The notes under the pieces were generated by a model. The model worked only from the letters and a program-made list of their open reading frames with translations. It was not told where the DNA came from and made no database searches. Positions 9,083 to 18,600 of a DNA stretch of 64,000 nucleotides are shown in pieces. The first letter of the stretch is position 1. Each line of letters starts with the position of its first letter. Position numbers and translations under genes: made by a program. The DNA comes from JANJUB01 sp040081075. Its GTDB lineage: Bacteria > Armatimonadota > Fimbriimonadia > Fimbriimonadales > Fimbriimonadaceae. The stretch covers positions 33,842-97,841 of the forward strand of contig JBEBHJ010000004.1 of the NCBI GenBank assembly GCA_040081075.1, written 5' to 3'.

Positions 9083-9916
9083 ATGCCCTTGAAAAAAGAC
9101 ATGTATGATCCCAACGCGGTCGAGGAGACTCCCCGCTCAAGCCTCGTTACCCGAAAGGATCTCATAAAAGGCGCGGTGATACTCTTTGTCCTAACCATAA
9201 TGGGATGCCCTATTTACGGCAAGATGCTTGAAGATCGAAACAAACAGCTTTGTAAGCGTAACTTGGGCGAGATATCGCAGGCTCTGCTGCTCTACTCAAG
9301 TGAGAACTCCGACCGCCTTCCTCCGGTCTATGAGGCGAACGCAGATGGCTCGGCTCGCTTAAGTGATGGGCGCGCTTACACTTGGATTTCAAATGTTTCA
9401 CCTTATGTTTCAAACCCGACGGTGTTTGAGTGCCCAGCTTGCAAGGAAGATGAATTCTCGCTCAATGAAGGCGCGAAAGGTGATGCCATCAAGTGCGGTT
9501 ACGGAATGTTCGGGGCGCTCAATGCGCGACCACTTTCTGACATTGCAAACCAACAGTCTGAAGTCATGATCTCGGAAACATCGAACGGGGGATCGCAAGA
9601 CTCATATAATCCGACCCCAATTGTTGGATTCGATGGATTCATGATCGGCTTTGAAAAGACGAACTTTCTCCCCGATGATGCTCCTGCCAGCCGTCGCGAT
9701 AGCGCCCTTGTGTCTCGCCTTGCGTTCCGAGGAACCAAGACAGGCATTTTCGGCGAAAAGGGCTCGGACGGGAAGATGATTGAAAAACTGGGGCGCCATA
9801 ACGGCGGCAATCACTTCGTCTTTGCCGATGGTCATATTGAAACGAGGGGATCCAGGATGATGCAGATTGAAAGAATCTTTGGCAAAGAAATAACCGGTCA
9901 CTGGTCAATTCCCTAG
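9083..9916 (+). CDS. DUF1559/pseudopilin-like membrane protein without a prepilin signal
   Basis: About 277 residues from ATG 9083, preferred over an in-frame upstream ATG because GAGAAGAGA lies 13 bases before it. A single hydrophobic segment (GAVILFVLTIMGCPIYG, about residues 30-46) is followed by CKRNLGEISQALLLYSSENSDRLP, which parallels the C-SNLKQIG-A--MY--D-D segment after the N-methylation helix of armatimonad/planctomycete pseudopilins. The C-terminal HNGGNHFVFADGHIETR is the H-x9-DG motif of that family. The prepilin peptidase signature (GFTLIE) is absent, so it is probably a plain type II membrane protein derived from a pseudopilin. Confidence 0.7.
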   Translation: MPLKKDMYDPNAVEETPRSSLVTRKDLIKGAVILFVLTIMGCPIYGKMLEDRNKQLCKRNLGEISQALLLYSSENSDRLPPVYEANADGSARLSDGRAYTWISNVSPYVSNPTVFECPACKEDEFSLNEGAKGDAIKCGYGMFGALNARPLSDIANQQSEVMISETSNGGSQDSYNPTPIVGFDGFMIGFEKTNFLPDDAPASRRDSALVSRLAFRGTKTGIFGEKGSDGKMIEKLGRHNGGNHFVFADGHIETRGSRMMQIERIFGKEITGHWSIP

Positions 9917-9917
9917 C

Positions 9918-10847
9918 CTATTCAAATGGCAGATCAACTGGCGGTTTGACTGGTCCCTTTTTGGGGGCATCCGCGTTCATGACACTCTCCCAACTTACTC
10001 GGTGTTTGGCCTTTCCGTTCATGTGAAGGACGGCTGCTAGCCAGATAATGAACCCAATCCCCAACGGAATCAAGGAAACGATGTCCACCGAGCCGCGTTG
10101 TGTAGCAATTGCGGTGATGGATTGTAAGGCGCCTCGCCCAAGGACAAGGCAAACGAGCCAAGCCAGCATTAAAACTACCCCGGGAATGATCGATCCTGTA
10201 ACAATTTGACCCAGCCCAGGAACCAAGGCCGACAACAAGGTAGCGATCCGCGCATTAGCCGTTGTCTCTCCCATTTCCGCGACAATGGCGGCGCTTTTGG
10301 CTTGAGATCTAAACACCAAATCGGCAAGTTTGGCGTCCGCCGATTTGTTGCGTTGATCAAGGACTACAGCGATCCGATACAGGTGCGCGGCTTCCAGGTT
10401 CTTTCGATCAAAAGCGGCGAAATCAGCCTGGCACTCCACAACGAGGGAAGAGCCTGGGGCGATGGCCCTTGCTTCATCCAAATATTTCGAGGCAAACTCC
10501 TTGTTGCCGCGCTTCAACTCAAGCTGGAATCGTTGGCACAACCCCTCGGCTTTGCTGAGGGCTTCTTCACTGGGTTGTGGCAGCGCTTTTGCCTCAAGCC
10601 TAGCCTTTGCCATGAGTCCCAAGGGTGCGCTTTGCTCTGAAGTCGAGGGCGCTGGTTCCGACGTCAAGGCTGGAGCTGGTGCCGGGGTCTCAGCCTCGCC
10701 TGGGGTCGAAATGACCGCCGTTGCTTCAGCCGTTGGCCCACTGATTTGCGCGCGCAGGGCCGCCGCCTCCTGCTCCAAGGCTTGCAAGCGAGCAAGGGCT
10801 TCTTCGGCGCTTACACTGTTTCCTGGCTGGTTTGCATCGTTTTCCAA
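9918..10847 (-). CDS. PGLGQ-motif membrane protein with coiled-coil N-terminus
   Basis: 309 residues, function unknown. Residues 12-38 (EALARLQALEQEAAALRAQI) form a coiled coil, followed by an Ala/Pro/Glu linker and a helical TPR-like stretch (SKAEGLCQRFQLEL, SKYLDEARAIAPG). Around residue 210 comes LLSALVPGLGQIVTG, the PGLGQ motif of TM2/DUF5683-like small membrane domains, then two or three membrane helices. The start overlaps the 3' end of rsfS, making it the last gene of the obgE-nadD-rsfS run. The linkage suggests co-expression but not a function. Confidence 0.6.
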   Translation of the reverse strand: MENDANQPGNSVSAEEALARLQALEQEAAALRAQISGPTAEATAVISTPGEAETPAPAPALTSEPAPSTSEQSAPLGLMAKARLEAKALPQPSEEALSKAEGLCQRFQLELKRGNKEFASKYLDEARAIAPGSSLVVECQADFAAFDRKNLEAAHLYRIAVVLDQRNKSADAKLADLVFRSQAKSAAIVAEMGETTANARIATLLSALVPGLGQIVTGSIIPGVVLMLAWLVCLVLGRGALQSITAIATQRGSVDIVSLIPLGIGFIIWLAAVLHMNGKAKHRVSWESVMNADAPKKGPVKPPVDLPFE

Positions 10848-11152
10848 AGCGTCTCCAAGTCAAAGAATTGACGTTGCTCATCCCGCATAATGTGCAGAAC
10901 TACATCACCGTAGTCCTGCAAAATCCAGCCCGTGTTATTGCCTTCGGTTCGCAAGGGCCGTTCTTTGAGCCTGCGCATATGATCCCCTACCTTATCTGCG
11001 ATCGCGGAAAGCTGTCGGTCATTAGTGGCGCTGCAAACTATGAAGTAATCGGCGATCGATGTTTTTTCACGCACATCAAGGGTTTCAATCTCTTCTCCCT
11101 TCATGTCGTCTATGACTTTTGTGATGATTTGTACTTTTTCTGAGCTGGTCAT
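10811..11152 (-). CDS. rsfS: Ribosomal silencing factor RsfS
   Basis: 113 residues of the RsfS/YbeB/Iojap family, which binds ribosomal protein L14 and blocks subunit joining when nutrients are short. The core SIADYFIVCSATNDRQLSAI, then GWILQDYGDVVLHIM and FFDLETLW, are the family hallmarks (DYFVI-SG-S--Q, W-L-DYGDVVVH-F). It overlaps the nadD stop by 4 bases (ATGA), the usual nadD-rsfS pairing. Confidence 0.95.
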   Translation of the reverse strand: MTSSEKVQIITKVIDDMKGEEIETLDVREKTSIADYFIVCSATNDRQLSAIADKVGDHMRRLKERPLRTEGNNTGWILQDYGDVVLHIMRDEQRQFFDLETLWKTMQTSQETV

Positions 11153-11754
11153 AAGTCTCCGTAGAGTTTGTGTTTCTTTATCGTAGCGTATACAGCGGGA
11201 TCAAGGAACAGGACGGCGGATTTTCGCGCGCCGATTCGGTGGCGAATGTCGGTTGACGAGATTTCCGATGCGGGAATCTGAATGACGTCCACATGGCTGG
11301 CGTCCAATCCCGGTAAGTCCCCTTTGTTCATTGGCGGTCGAAGGGCCACTCCCATGCGGCACATTTTTGCTAGTTTTTCGGGGTTCTTCCATTTAGGCAA
11401 GCTCTTGAACGAGTCCGCCCCCATGATAAGCCAGTAATTTGCGGGGCGAACATGTTGGAGTTCCAACAGGGTGTCATAAGTGTAACTCTGGCCCCTGCGA
11501 CTCAATTCTATATCGCTAATGCTCATCTTAGGCTGGTCATGGATTGCGGCTTGTATCAGCTCAATTCGTATGGGGCCTGGCGTTGCTTTGCCGATTTTCA
11601 ATGGGTTCTTCGCGGCCGGGATCCAAATCAGTTCGTCAAGCTGAAGCTCATGAAGCGCCGCCTTGGCGAGCGCAATATGCCCTAAGTGGGGAGGATCAAA
11701 GGTGCCCCCAAAAAGGCCGATTCTAGGAAGATCTGGATTAGTTGTCTGGTTCAT
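11149..11754 (-). CDS. nadD: Nicotinate-nucleotide adenylyltransferase
   Basis: 201 residues from the ATG beginning MNQTTNPDLPR; a TTG seven codons upstream is a less likely start. It adenylates nicotinate mononucleotide in NAD synthesis. GLFGGTFDPPHLGH is the nucleotidyltransferase HxGH signature, and EISSTDIRHRI is the ISSTxIR phosphate-binding motif. WLIMGADSF is also conserved. The start overlaps the obgE 3' end and the stop overlaps rsfS, so all three genes are translationally linked. Confidence 0.95.
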   Translation of the reverse strand: MNQTTNPDLPRIGLFGGTFDPPHLGHIALAKAALHELQLDELIWIPAAKNPLKIGKATPGPIRIELIQAAIHDQPKMSISDIELSRRGQSYTYDTLLELQHVRPANYWLIMGADSFKSLPKWKNPEKLAKMCRMGVALRPPMNKGDLPGLDASHVDVIQIPASEISSTDIRHRIGARKSAVLFLDPAVYATIKKHKLYGDL

Positions 11755-13012
11755 ATGCAAAGTCAAAGTTCCCAATCTCTACGGTATCGCCCTCTTGGGC
11801 GCCAAGCTCTTCAAGTCGCTGGATCACTCCAATCTTCTGTAAGCGGCGGTGGAGATAACGCAGTGCCTCATCGCTGGCAAGGTCTGTCATCGCGATCATG
11901 CGCTCAATCCGCTTACCTTGTACCGAAAATCCAGAATCCGTCCGAACAACGTCCCACTGACCAGCGTCTTTGGCTTCTTGTAAGGGGATGATGATAGGGA
12001 AGCGGGGTTGTTCCGAAGCCCGAGTGACTTCAGTTGCCATGGCATGAAGAAGTGGCTCGATGCCGGCACCACTTACACCAGAAATAGGGAAAATCGGGAC
12101 TTGTTCAGGGATCACCGTTCTCAGTCGCTCTATTTCAAGTTCAACAGCATCCCCATCAACTGTATCAATCTTGTTCAGAACCACAATGCGAGGCCGTCCG
12201 GTCAGTTCTTCAGAGTACTTTGCAAGTTCAGCTTGGATCAACTGATAGTTTGCCACGGGGTCGGATTGGTCGAGGGGCAAGATCTCCACGAGGTGAACAA
12301 GCAAGAGTGTCCGCTCCACGTGCTTCAGAAACTGAATTCCTAACCCCTTGCCCTCAGAAGCTCCTTCAATGAGACCGGGCATATCGGCTACCGTAAACGA
12401 GTTGTCGCCCACCGATACGACGCCTAAATTGGGCACGATCGTCGTAAACGGGTAGTTCGCAATTTTCGGCTTAGCCGCGCTTATCCGGCTGATTAGCGTG
12501 CTCTTGCCTGCGTTCGGAAGGCCAATTAATCCCACATCGGCGAGCAGTTTAAGCTCCAACCGAGCGACTAAGGTGTCGCCGGGCGCGCCCTTCTGAGCCA
12601 GAGTTGGGGCTTGTCTTACGCTATTCGTGTAGTGAAGATTGCCGAAACCACCGCGCCCGCCCTTGCACAGCACGGTTTTCATGCCGTCAACGGCTAGGTC
12701 AACGAGCGGAGTGTTGCTCTCATGATCGTAAACAACCGTTCCCACCGGCACTCGAATCTCAATCGGTTTTGCGTTGTGGCCATCTTTGTTGCCGTGGGCG
12801 TCAATCCCATTTGGGGCGGTGAACTCTGATTTGAGCTGGAAATCATAAAGGGTGCGGCGACTGCGATCGGCGATGAGAATGATATCGCCGCCTCTACCGC
12901 CGTCGGCTCCATCAGGCCCACCTCGGGGGACGTGCTTCTCCCGATGGAAGCTAGCGGCACCGGCCCCGCCGCGACCTGAATTGAAGGTCACGATCGCTTC
13001 ATCTAGGAACAT
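11738..13012 (-). CDS. obgE: GTPase Obg
   Basis: 424 residues, an essential GTPase of large-subunit assembly. The glycine-rich Obg fold spans about 1-157 (GRGGAGAASFHREKHVPRGG, GGRGGDI). The G domain follows with GLPNAGKSTLIS (G1), DMPGLIEGASEGKGLG (G3) and NKID (G4). The C-terminal OCT domain (about 345-424) is complete, with RMIAMTDLASDEALRYL and the ending GNFDFAYEPDN. It leads the obgE-nadD-rsfS set. Confidence 0.96.
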   Translation of the reverse strand: MFLDEAIVTFNSGRGGAGAASFHREKHVPRGGPDGADGGRGGDIILIADRSRRTLYDFQLKSEFTAPNGIDAHGNKDGHNAKPIEIRVPVGTVVYDHESNTPLVDLAVDGMKTVLCKGGRGGFGNLHYTNSVRQAPTLAQKGAPGDTLVARLELKLLADVGLIGLPNAGKSTLISRISAAKPKIANYPFTTIVPNLGVVSVGDNSFTVADMPGLIEGASEGKGLGIQFLKHVERTLLLVHLVEILPLDQSDPVANYQLIQAELAKYSEELTGRPRIVVLNKIDTVDGDAVELEIERLRTVIPEQVPIFPISGVSGAGIEPLLHAMATEVTRASEQPRFPIIIPLQEAKDAGQWDVVRTDSGFSVQGKRIERMIAMTDLASDEALRYLHRRLQKIGVIQRLEELGAQEGDTVEIGNFDFAYEPDN

Positions 13013-13056
13013 GCCCTAATTGTGACGTGTTTGAGGGTCCGGGCGCGGGTCTGGAC

Positions 13057-15183
13057 CTAATAGTGCATCGGCTTGAACCGCCAATTGCGGGCTAAGGAAG
13101 CCTGATCGGTGCGATGTGGGCCCGATTCAGCGATTCCGGGTGGGAGCACATTTCTACCCTTTGGCACCTTGAACAGCTCAATCACTTGGATGTAGGTGCC
13201 TCGATCACTGTAAAGGATGGGCTCTTCGCCCTGAACGGCGATTCTTCCGGCTTTGTAGAGCGGAGTGTCTTTCTTGGCAAACTCCTGGCGAACTTTGTCC
13301 AGGGCAGCTTTGATCACTTCTTCCTTCGTTCGCGAGCCAAGAAAATTGAATCTAGTCTTGCCTTCAAGCGCATTGAGCATAAGTGAGGGCTGAATGGCTT
13401 GCTTGAAGTTATCTGGGGAAATCAACGAGCCGATGCTGGAGGAGAAGATTTCGCTGCGCAACACATCAAAGAACCTCAAATAAAACGCTGCCTCGCCGGA
13501 CCCATCGATCAACTTGCCATCGAACGCAGAGTAACCGCAGGAAGCGAGGAGCCTTTGAAAGGATCGGAAGTTGTAATCGGTGCGCGCGGCATTGGATATC
13601 GCATTTTCCAAGTCACTCGTGTTCAACTTGGGCTTGGTTAACCTCTCCAACAAAACCGAGTTGCGGAATATCCGGCCCCAAACCGGCGTGTCGAAATTGG
13701 GCCACCAAGACACCGGCTTATTGTTCCAGTTCACCAACAAACCTGACTTCGGATTGATCACTTGGGGCAACTTGTCTTTGGGAATGTATCCTTTCCAGTC
13801 AAATTTAGGATCAGCTGGTGTAGGGAATCTAGGATCAACTTCCGATGAACGCAACGGGACGTTGCCCACATATCGATGTCCGATGTCTCCCTTGGTTGTA
13901 GCAAAGAAAAAATTGAAGTTCAAAGTTGCCTTGTCGGTTGAGGCCACGATGTCCTTGACCGATTTAGCTTGGTACAGGCCAAAAAATGCGTCAAAACTCT
14001 CGAGTTCACGTTTCCAAAAGCTTGACCGGCGGATGAAGATCGTTCCGGAACGGAGCGCAAGAACTACTGGACCCCACTCGGTGCGAGCTTGTTCAAGCTT
14101 GACTGTCTCGCCCCCCTTCACTTTTATCTCAAAGGGGACCGTTAGGATCGGCTTGACTTGGCCAGCGAGCTCGTACCCGTCTCCTTTCTTGGAAGTAAAG
14201 TAGATATCTTCGGTGTCTGCGACACCGGTTGTCAATCCCCAAGCCATGAAATCGGTATGTCCAACGATAATGCCCGGGACGCCCGGTATATCCATGCCGA
14301 CAGCTTTAACGCCAGGCGCATCAAGCGACATTTCATGCACGATGCTAGGTTGGCGAAATCCCATTTGGGGACCGGAAAGAAGAAGGGGAACACCCTTTGA
14401 CGATCGCTTTGGGGCCGCTACGATGCAATAACTTCCAGATTTATAGGGAGCGCTAACACTTGCCGCAACCCGAGTAGATTCTTCCCGCATTGCAACTCTT
14501 ATTCCTGGCAAGAGCTCAATAAGCGAGGCTTTGGGAAGCATTGCAAGGTGAGAAGCGGTCACAGACGGAGTAGGGCTACTGAAATTGACTCGACTCTTAA
14601 CGTCTTCGTCGGCAATCGTCGTGGTTGCGCGGGAATCGTTGAACCACGCGAGATCGTTGAGGACGTCGCTTTCATGACCTTTTAGGGCGGGCTGGGTTTG
14701 CAGATAGCCGTAAAGGGCCATGTTTCGAATTTCCCCGGCCCCGCCACGGCCAAAGGTCTGGAGCATTCTCACTGCAATGGCCGCCGAATCCTCCGGTTTC
14801 CATGGTCTCGGTTGAAATCCGCTCTCGGCGTATTCTTTCGGAAGCCTTCCTTCCCTTATGAAGCGATTGATTCCTGCGGCGTAGGCAGAAACCGCAGTTT
14901 GAATCCTTTCGGGAAGTTTTCTGACTTGGGCGGTCAGCTCGCTCTGGGTGTATGCCACGCGGAGCACATCTTTGTCGGAGGCTACGAAATCAGGACCGAA
15001 AACCTCGGCCATCGTTCCCGTCGCCAACCTGCGGCTGTTTTCCATCTGCCACAAGCGGTCTTCGGCCACGGCGTAGCCGGCCATTTCAAACGCTTGGGCC
15101 CAAGATGTTGCCCGGATATGGGGCACACCAAAGGAATCTCGGGTGATTCCAGCAGAAAAAACAAGGGGCAAAAGGGCAAGCAT
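13057..15183 (-). CDS. Penicillin acylase-family (Ntn-hydrolase) exported protein
   Basis: 708 residues, normal for a penicillin/acyl-homoserine-lactone acylase precursor, with a short hydrophobic leader (MLALLPLVFSAG). The alpha-chain entry DSFGVPHIRA and GYAVAEDRLWQMENSRR are family hallmarks. Autocleavage would expose Ser251 at SGSYCIVAAP, where most homologues read GSNxW. SGPQMGF and the DIPGVPGIIVGHTDFMAWGLT block (oxyanion and nucleophile surroundings) are conserved. The substrate cannot be read from sequence; N-acyl amides such as homoserine lactones are only one possibility. A small membrane protein gene lies just upstream. Confidence 0.85.
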   Translation of the reverse strand: MLALLPLVFSAGITRDSFGVPHIRATSWAQAFEMAGYAVAEDRLWQMENSRRLATGTMAEVFGPDFVASDKDVLRVAYTQSELTAQVRKLPERIQTAVSAYAAGINRFIREGRLPKEYAESGFQPRPWKPEDSAAIAVRMLQTFGRGGAGEIRNMALYGYLQTQPALKGHESDVLNDLAWFNDSRATTTIADEDVKSRVNFSSPTPSVTASHLAMLPKASLIELLPGIRVAMREESTRVAASVSAPYKSGSYCIVAAPKRSSKGVPLLLSGPQMGFRQPSIVHEMSLDAPGVKAVGMDIPGVPGIIVGHTDFMAWGLTTGVADTEDIYFTSKKGDGYELAGQVKPILTVPFEIKVKGGETVKLEQARTEWGPVVLALRSGTIFIRRSSFWKRELESFDAFFGLYQAKSVKDIVASTDKATLNFNFFFATTKGDIGHRYVGNVPLRSSEVDPRFPTPADPKFDWKGYIPKDKLPQVINPKSGLLVNWNNKPVSWWPNFDTPVWGRIFRNSVLLERLTKPKLNTSDLENAISNAARTDYNFRSFQRLLASCGYSAFDGKLIDGSGEAAFYLRFFDVLRSEIFSSSIGSLISPDNFKQAIQPSLMLNALEGKTRFNFLGSRTKEEVIKAALDKVRQEFAKKDTPLYKAGRIAVQGEEPILYSDRGTYIQVIELFKVPKGRNVLPPGIAESGPHRTDQASLARNWRFKPMHY

Positions 15184-15199
15184 GCCCTATTTTAGCGGG

Positions 15200-15400
15200 T
15201 CAGGGCAGATATCGTCGTTTTCGACCGCCGAGAGCCTTGCGCTCGACCAAGCCGTAAACAATAAGGCCGATACCGACAATGACTCCAACCGGGATTAAGA
15301 AGCCGAGCAGGCTTCTAATCAAACCAACTGCAAATCCGGCAGTTAGAACGCCAACAATGATGATAAGACCGAGTTTTAAACTACCTGACATATTCTTCAT
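15200..15400 (-). CDS. Small two-helix membrane protein
   Basis: 66 residues (or 63 from the second Met) with two hydrophobic segments, LGLIIIVGVLTAGFAVGLI and FLIPVGVIVGIGLIVYGLV, and a basic tail ERKALGGRKRRYLP, so both ends are probably cytoplasmic. No named family recognised. It ends 16 bases before the acylase gene and may be co-transcribed with it. Confidence 0.6.
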   Translation of the reverse strand: MKNMSGSLKLGLIIIVGVLTAGFAVGLIRSLLGFLIPVGVIVGIGLIVYGLVERKALGGRKRRYLP

Positions 15401-15620
15401 TAGACTCCGCGCTTTTGAATGCGCTTAACCTTTCAACTGTCATTGTAGGCGATATGTTCGGGATCGCCAAGTAGATCGGGACCTTGTACCCTGCGAAGAA
15501 TTTTGCTCATATTCGGTCTCAAGTGAGAACTTTCCGGGATACCGATGCGTCTGTCGGTTGACCGTATCGGAGGATGCCCTTTCAATTTTATGGAAAAGGC
15601 GGCTAAAATACGGGGGTTAA

Positions 15621-18600
15621 TTGCGTGTGCGCGATGTAGTGTTGCGCTTGCGCTCATTTAGGGAAGAGGTGTTTAAGTCGGTGATTAATAAAACGGCGAT
15701 AAGAATTGGTGCGGCGGCTACGGCTGTTTTGGCACTCTCGGTTGTGATTGCAACGAGACAGCCTGCAAACGCGGCTCCGGTGAAGGGTAATGCGGCAGCG
15801 GTCGGGAAATCTAAGGCAAGGGGCCTAGCCTCAAAGCCGGTGCAACCCGGAACGTTTCTTGAGAACAAAGGGCAATGGGGAAGCGAAGCAAGATTCTTGC
15901 TCGGTTCGCCTGGGCTCAATATGTGGGTTACAGACCGGGGAATTCGCTATGACTTTGCGAGATTCACCGAAAAGCCCCGCATGAGCGACGATCAAAAGTT
16001 TATCAAGTCGGCTGGAAAGGTATCTGGCCACGTTGTTGACTTGGAGTTTGTCGGTAGTTCGAAGAATGCGCGCGCTACAGGTGTATCGCCAACGCCAGGA
16101 ACTTATAACTACGTTCGCGGTCAAGAAACCTTCAGGGGTGCTCAAGGATATGCGGAAACCCGCATCAACGGACTCTACGACGGCGTTGATCTGCGGTCCT
16201 ACCTTGATAAAGGCAACCCCAGGTTCGACCTTATCGTTGCCCCAGGCGCGGACCCTAAGAACGTAAAGTTTCGCTACGCCGGTGCCAAAAACACCCGCAT
16301 CGGAGATAGCAATACTGTTTACTTCTCAACTCGATTTGGCGAGGTTAAGGTCGCCGATCTTTTTGCCTTCCAAAACTCCGGTACATCCCGAGCTCAAGTC
16401 GCCTGTAGCTTCAAGAAGAATGCTGATGGCACTTTTGGATTTGAAGTTGGCGCCTACGATGAATCAAAACCACTGGTCATTGACCCAATCGTTTACTCCA
16501 CGGTATTTGGTGGCTTTGCTCCTATTCTGACTAACCTCGGAATCGATGGAGCTCGTGGCGTTGCCGTTGATGCGTTCAATAACGCTTATGTAACCGGCTT
16601 CACCAACAGCCCGAACTATCCAGCGACGAACGGCTCATACGACAATCAAGTTTCTGGATTTGATTGCTTCGTGACCAAGTTCAGAAATGATGCGACAAAC
16701 CTTGTTTACAGCACCTTCATTGGTGGTACTGGAACGGATCAGGGTCTCAGTATCGCAGTCGACACTCAGTTGCGTGCCGTAGTTGGCGGCGCGACCGATA
16801 GCGCAGGCGGCGGCGGAACTTCGGTTCCGTTCCCAACAACGCCCGGCGCTCCTCAAGAAATTTACGGTGGCGGTACAACGGACGCCTTCCTTGTCCGACT
16901 TTCGGCCAACGGTGCGAATCTGGAGTTTGGAACTTTCCTGGGTGGAAGCTCTCCACTTTTCCCAGTTCCTCCTCCCGGAGACATCGCTTTTGGCGTTGGA
17001 ATTGATGGCGGCAACAACATGTATGTCGTTGGTCAAGCGGTTATGCCTGACTTCCCAACAACTGCATCGGTTATCCAACCAGGATTCGGCGGTTCTACTT
17101 CCGATGGCTTTGCTGCTCGAATCAGTGAAACTGGCTTCATGGATTACTGTACGTTCCTTGGCGGAACGGGCGGTGATGTGGCTACAGCGGTTGTTGTTGA
17201 CAACGTGGGTTACGCTCACGTGGCTGGAAACACGGCCTCGCCCAACTTCTCCACGACTGCTGGTTCGTTTGACACGTCGGTGCAGCAGCAAGACGGATTC
17301 ATCTGCAAGATTAATCCTTCTGGAACTGCGTTCGACTTTAGCACCGTGCTTGGTGGTAGCTCGAACGAAGCAATCTCCGGCATCGCCCTAGACTTGCAAG
17401 GCAACTCGTATGTCTGTGGTGCTTCGACCTCAAACGACTTCCCCCGAACCGCTGGATGTTTCGACGATACCTACAATCCTGACTTCGAAAACTTTGTAAC
17501 CAAGGTTGCGATTGATGGAACTTCGCTTGTTTACTCTACGTTCATGAACGGAGCCAATACCCAACGTGGTATCGGCGTCGACGATCTTGGCGTTGCATAC
17601 ATCGTTGGTAACTTCGGTGGCGCGCTCGCAACAAGTGCAAACGGTGATGACCGAACTTATAACGGTCCTCCCCTGTTTATTCTTGGTGACGCTTACATTC
17701 AAGCTCTAGATGAAGCCGGTTCAAACTTGCTTTACGGTAGCTTCTACGGTGGTCGAAATGAGGACGGCGGCTTTGCTATCGCGGTTGACCGCTCACGAAA
17801 TGCCTACATTGTGGGTTCCACAAACTCTGATCCTGACGCTCAAGGCGTAGGCGGCTTCCCAACCACCCCCGGCTCGTTCAAGGAAACGGTTTCCGTAGAC
17901 GGCCTACCTCCGTTTGACGACGGTTTCTTGATGAAGCTCAAGGTTCGAAGTACGCCTCTGCTGCAAAGCATCGTTATCGCTCCGGGTTCCATCGCTGGTA
18001 CCGAGAACGCAACTGCAACGTTGACCCTAACGGCACCAGCATCGCCTGGTGGCGCGGTTATTCGACTCGCTTCGAACAACGAAGCTGTAGCGCGACCTGT
18101 TGACGCTGGTGGAAATCTTCTTGATCTGATCGTCATTCCTGAAGGTGCTAACACAGCGACGTTCTCCATTTCGAGTAGTGACGTTGTCTCCAACTTCGTA
18201 GTCCAAATCTCAGCCGAGCTGGAAGGCGACACCAAAAAGGCAAACATTACCGTTGCGCCATGGTTAACGAACTTGGTTCTCAGCCCGAACACAATCGTGG
18301 GTGGAAATCGAGCCACGGGCCGTGTGAACTTGTTCCGACCAGCTTCGGCCGGTCTGACGGTTTCGATCAGCACGAGCGATGCCACTAAGGCCTACGCAGT
18401 AGATGCGGGTGGAACTCGCATAAACTCCTTCGTGGTTCCAACGGGTAACACAACTGCCGTATTCGACATTCTCTCGCGAGGTGTTGATACAGCGGCTAAT
18501 GTAACGCTGCTGGCGAAAATCTCCTCTCCGAACCTTCAAGTTACGCGATCGCAGATTCTTAGAGTGCTGCCGGCATCGCTACGGTCACTCACCTTTGCTC

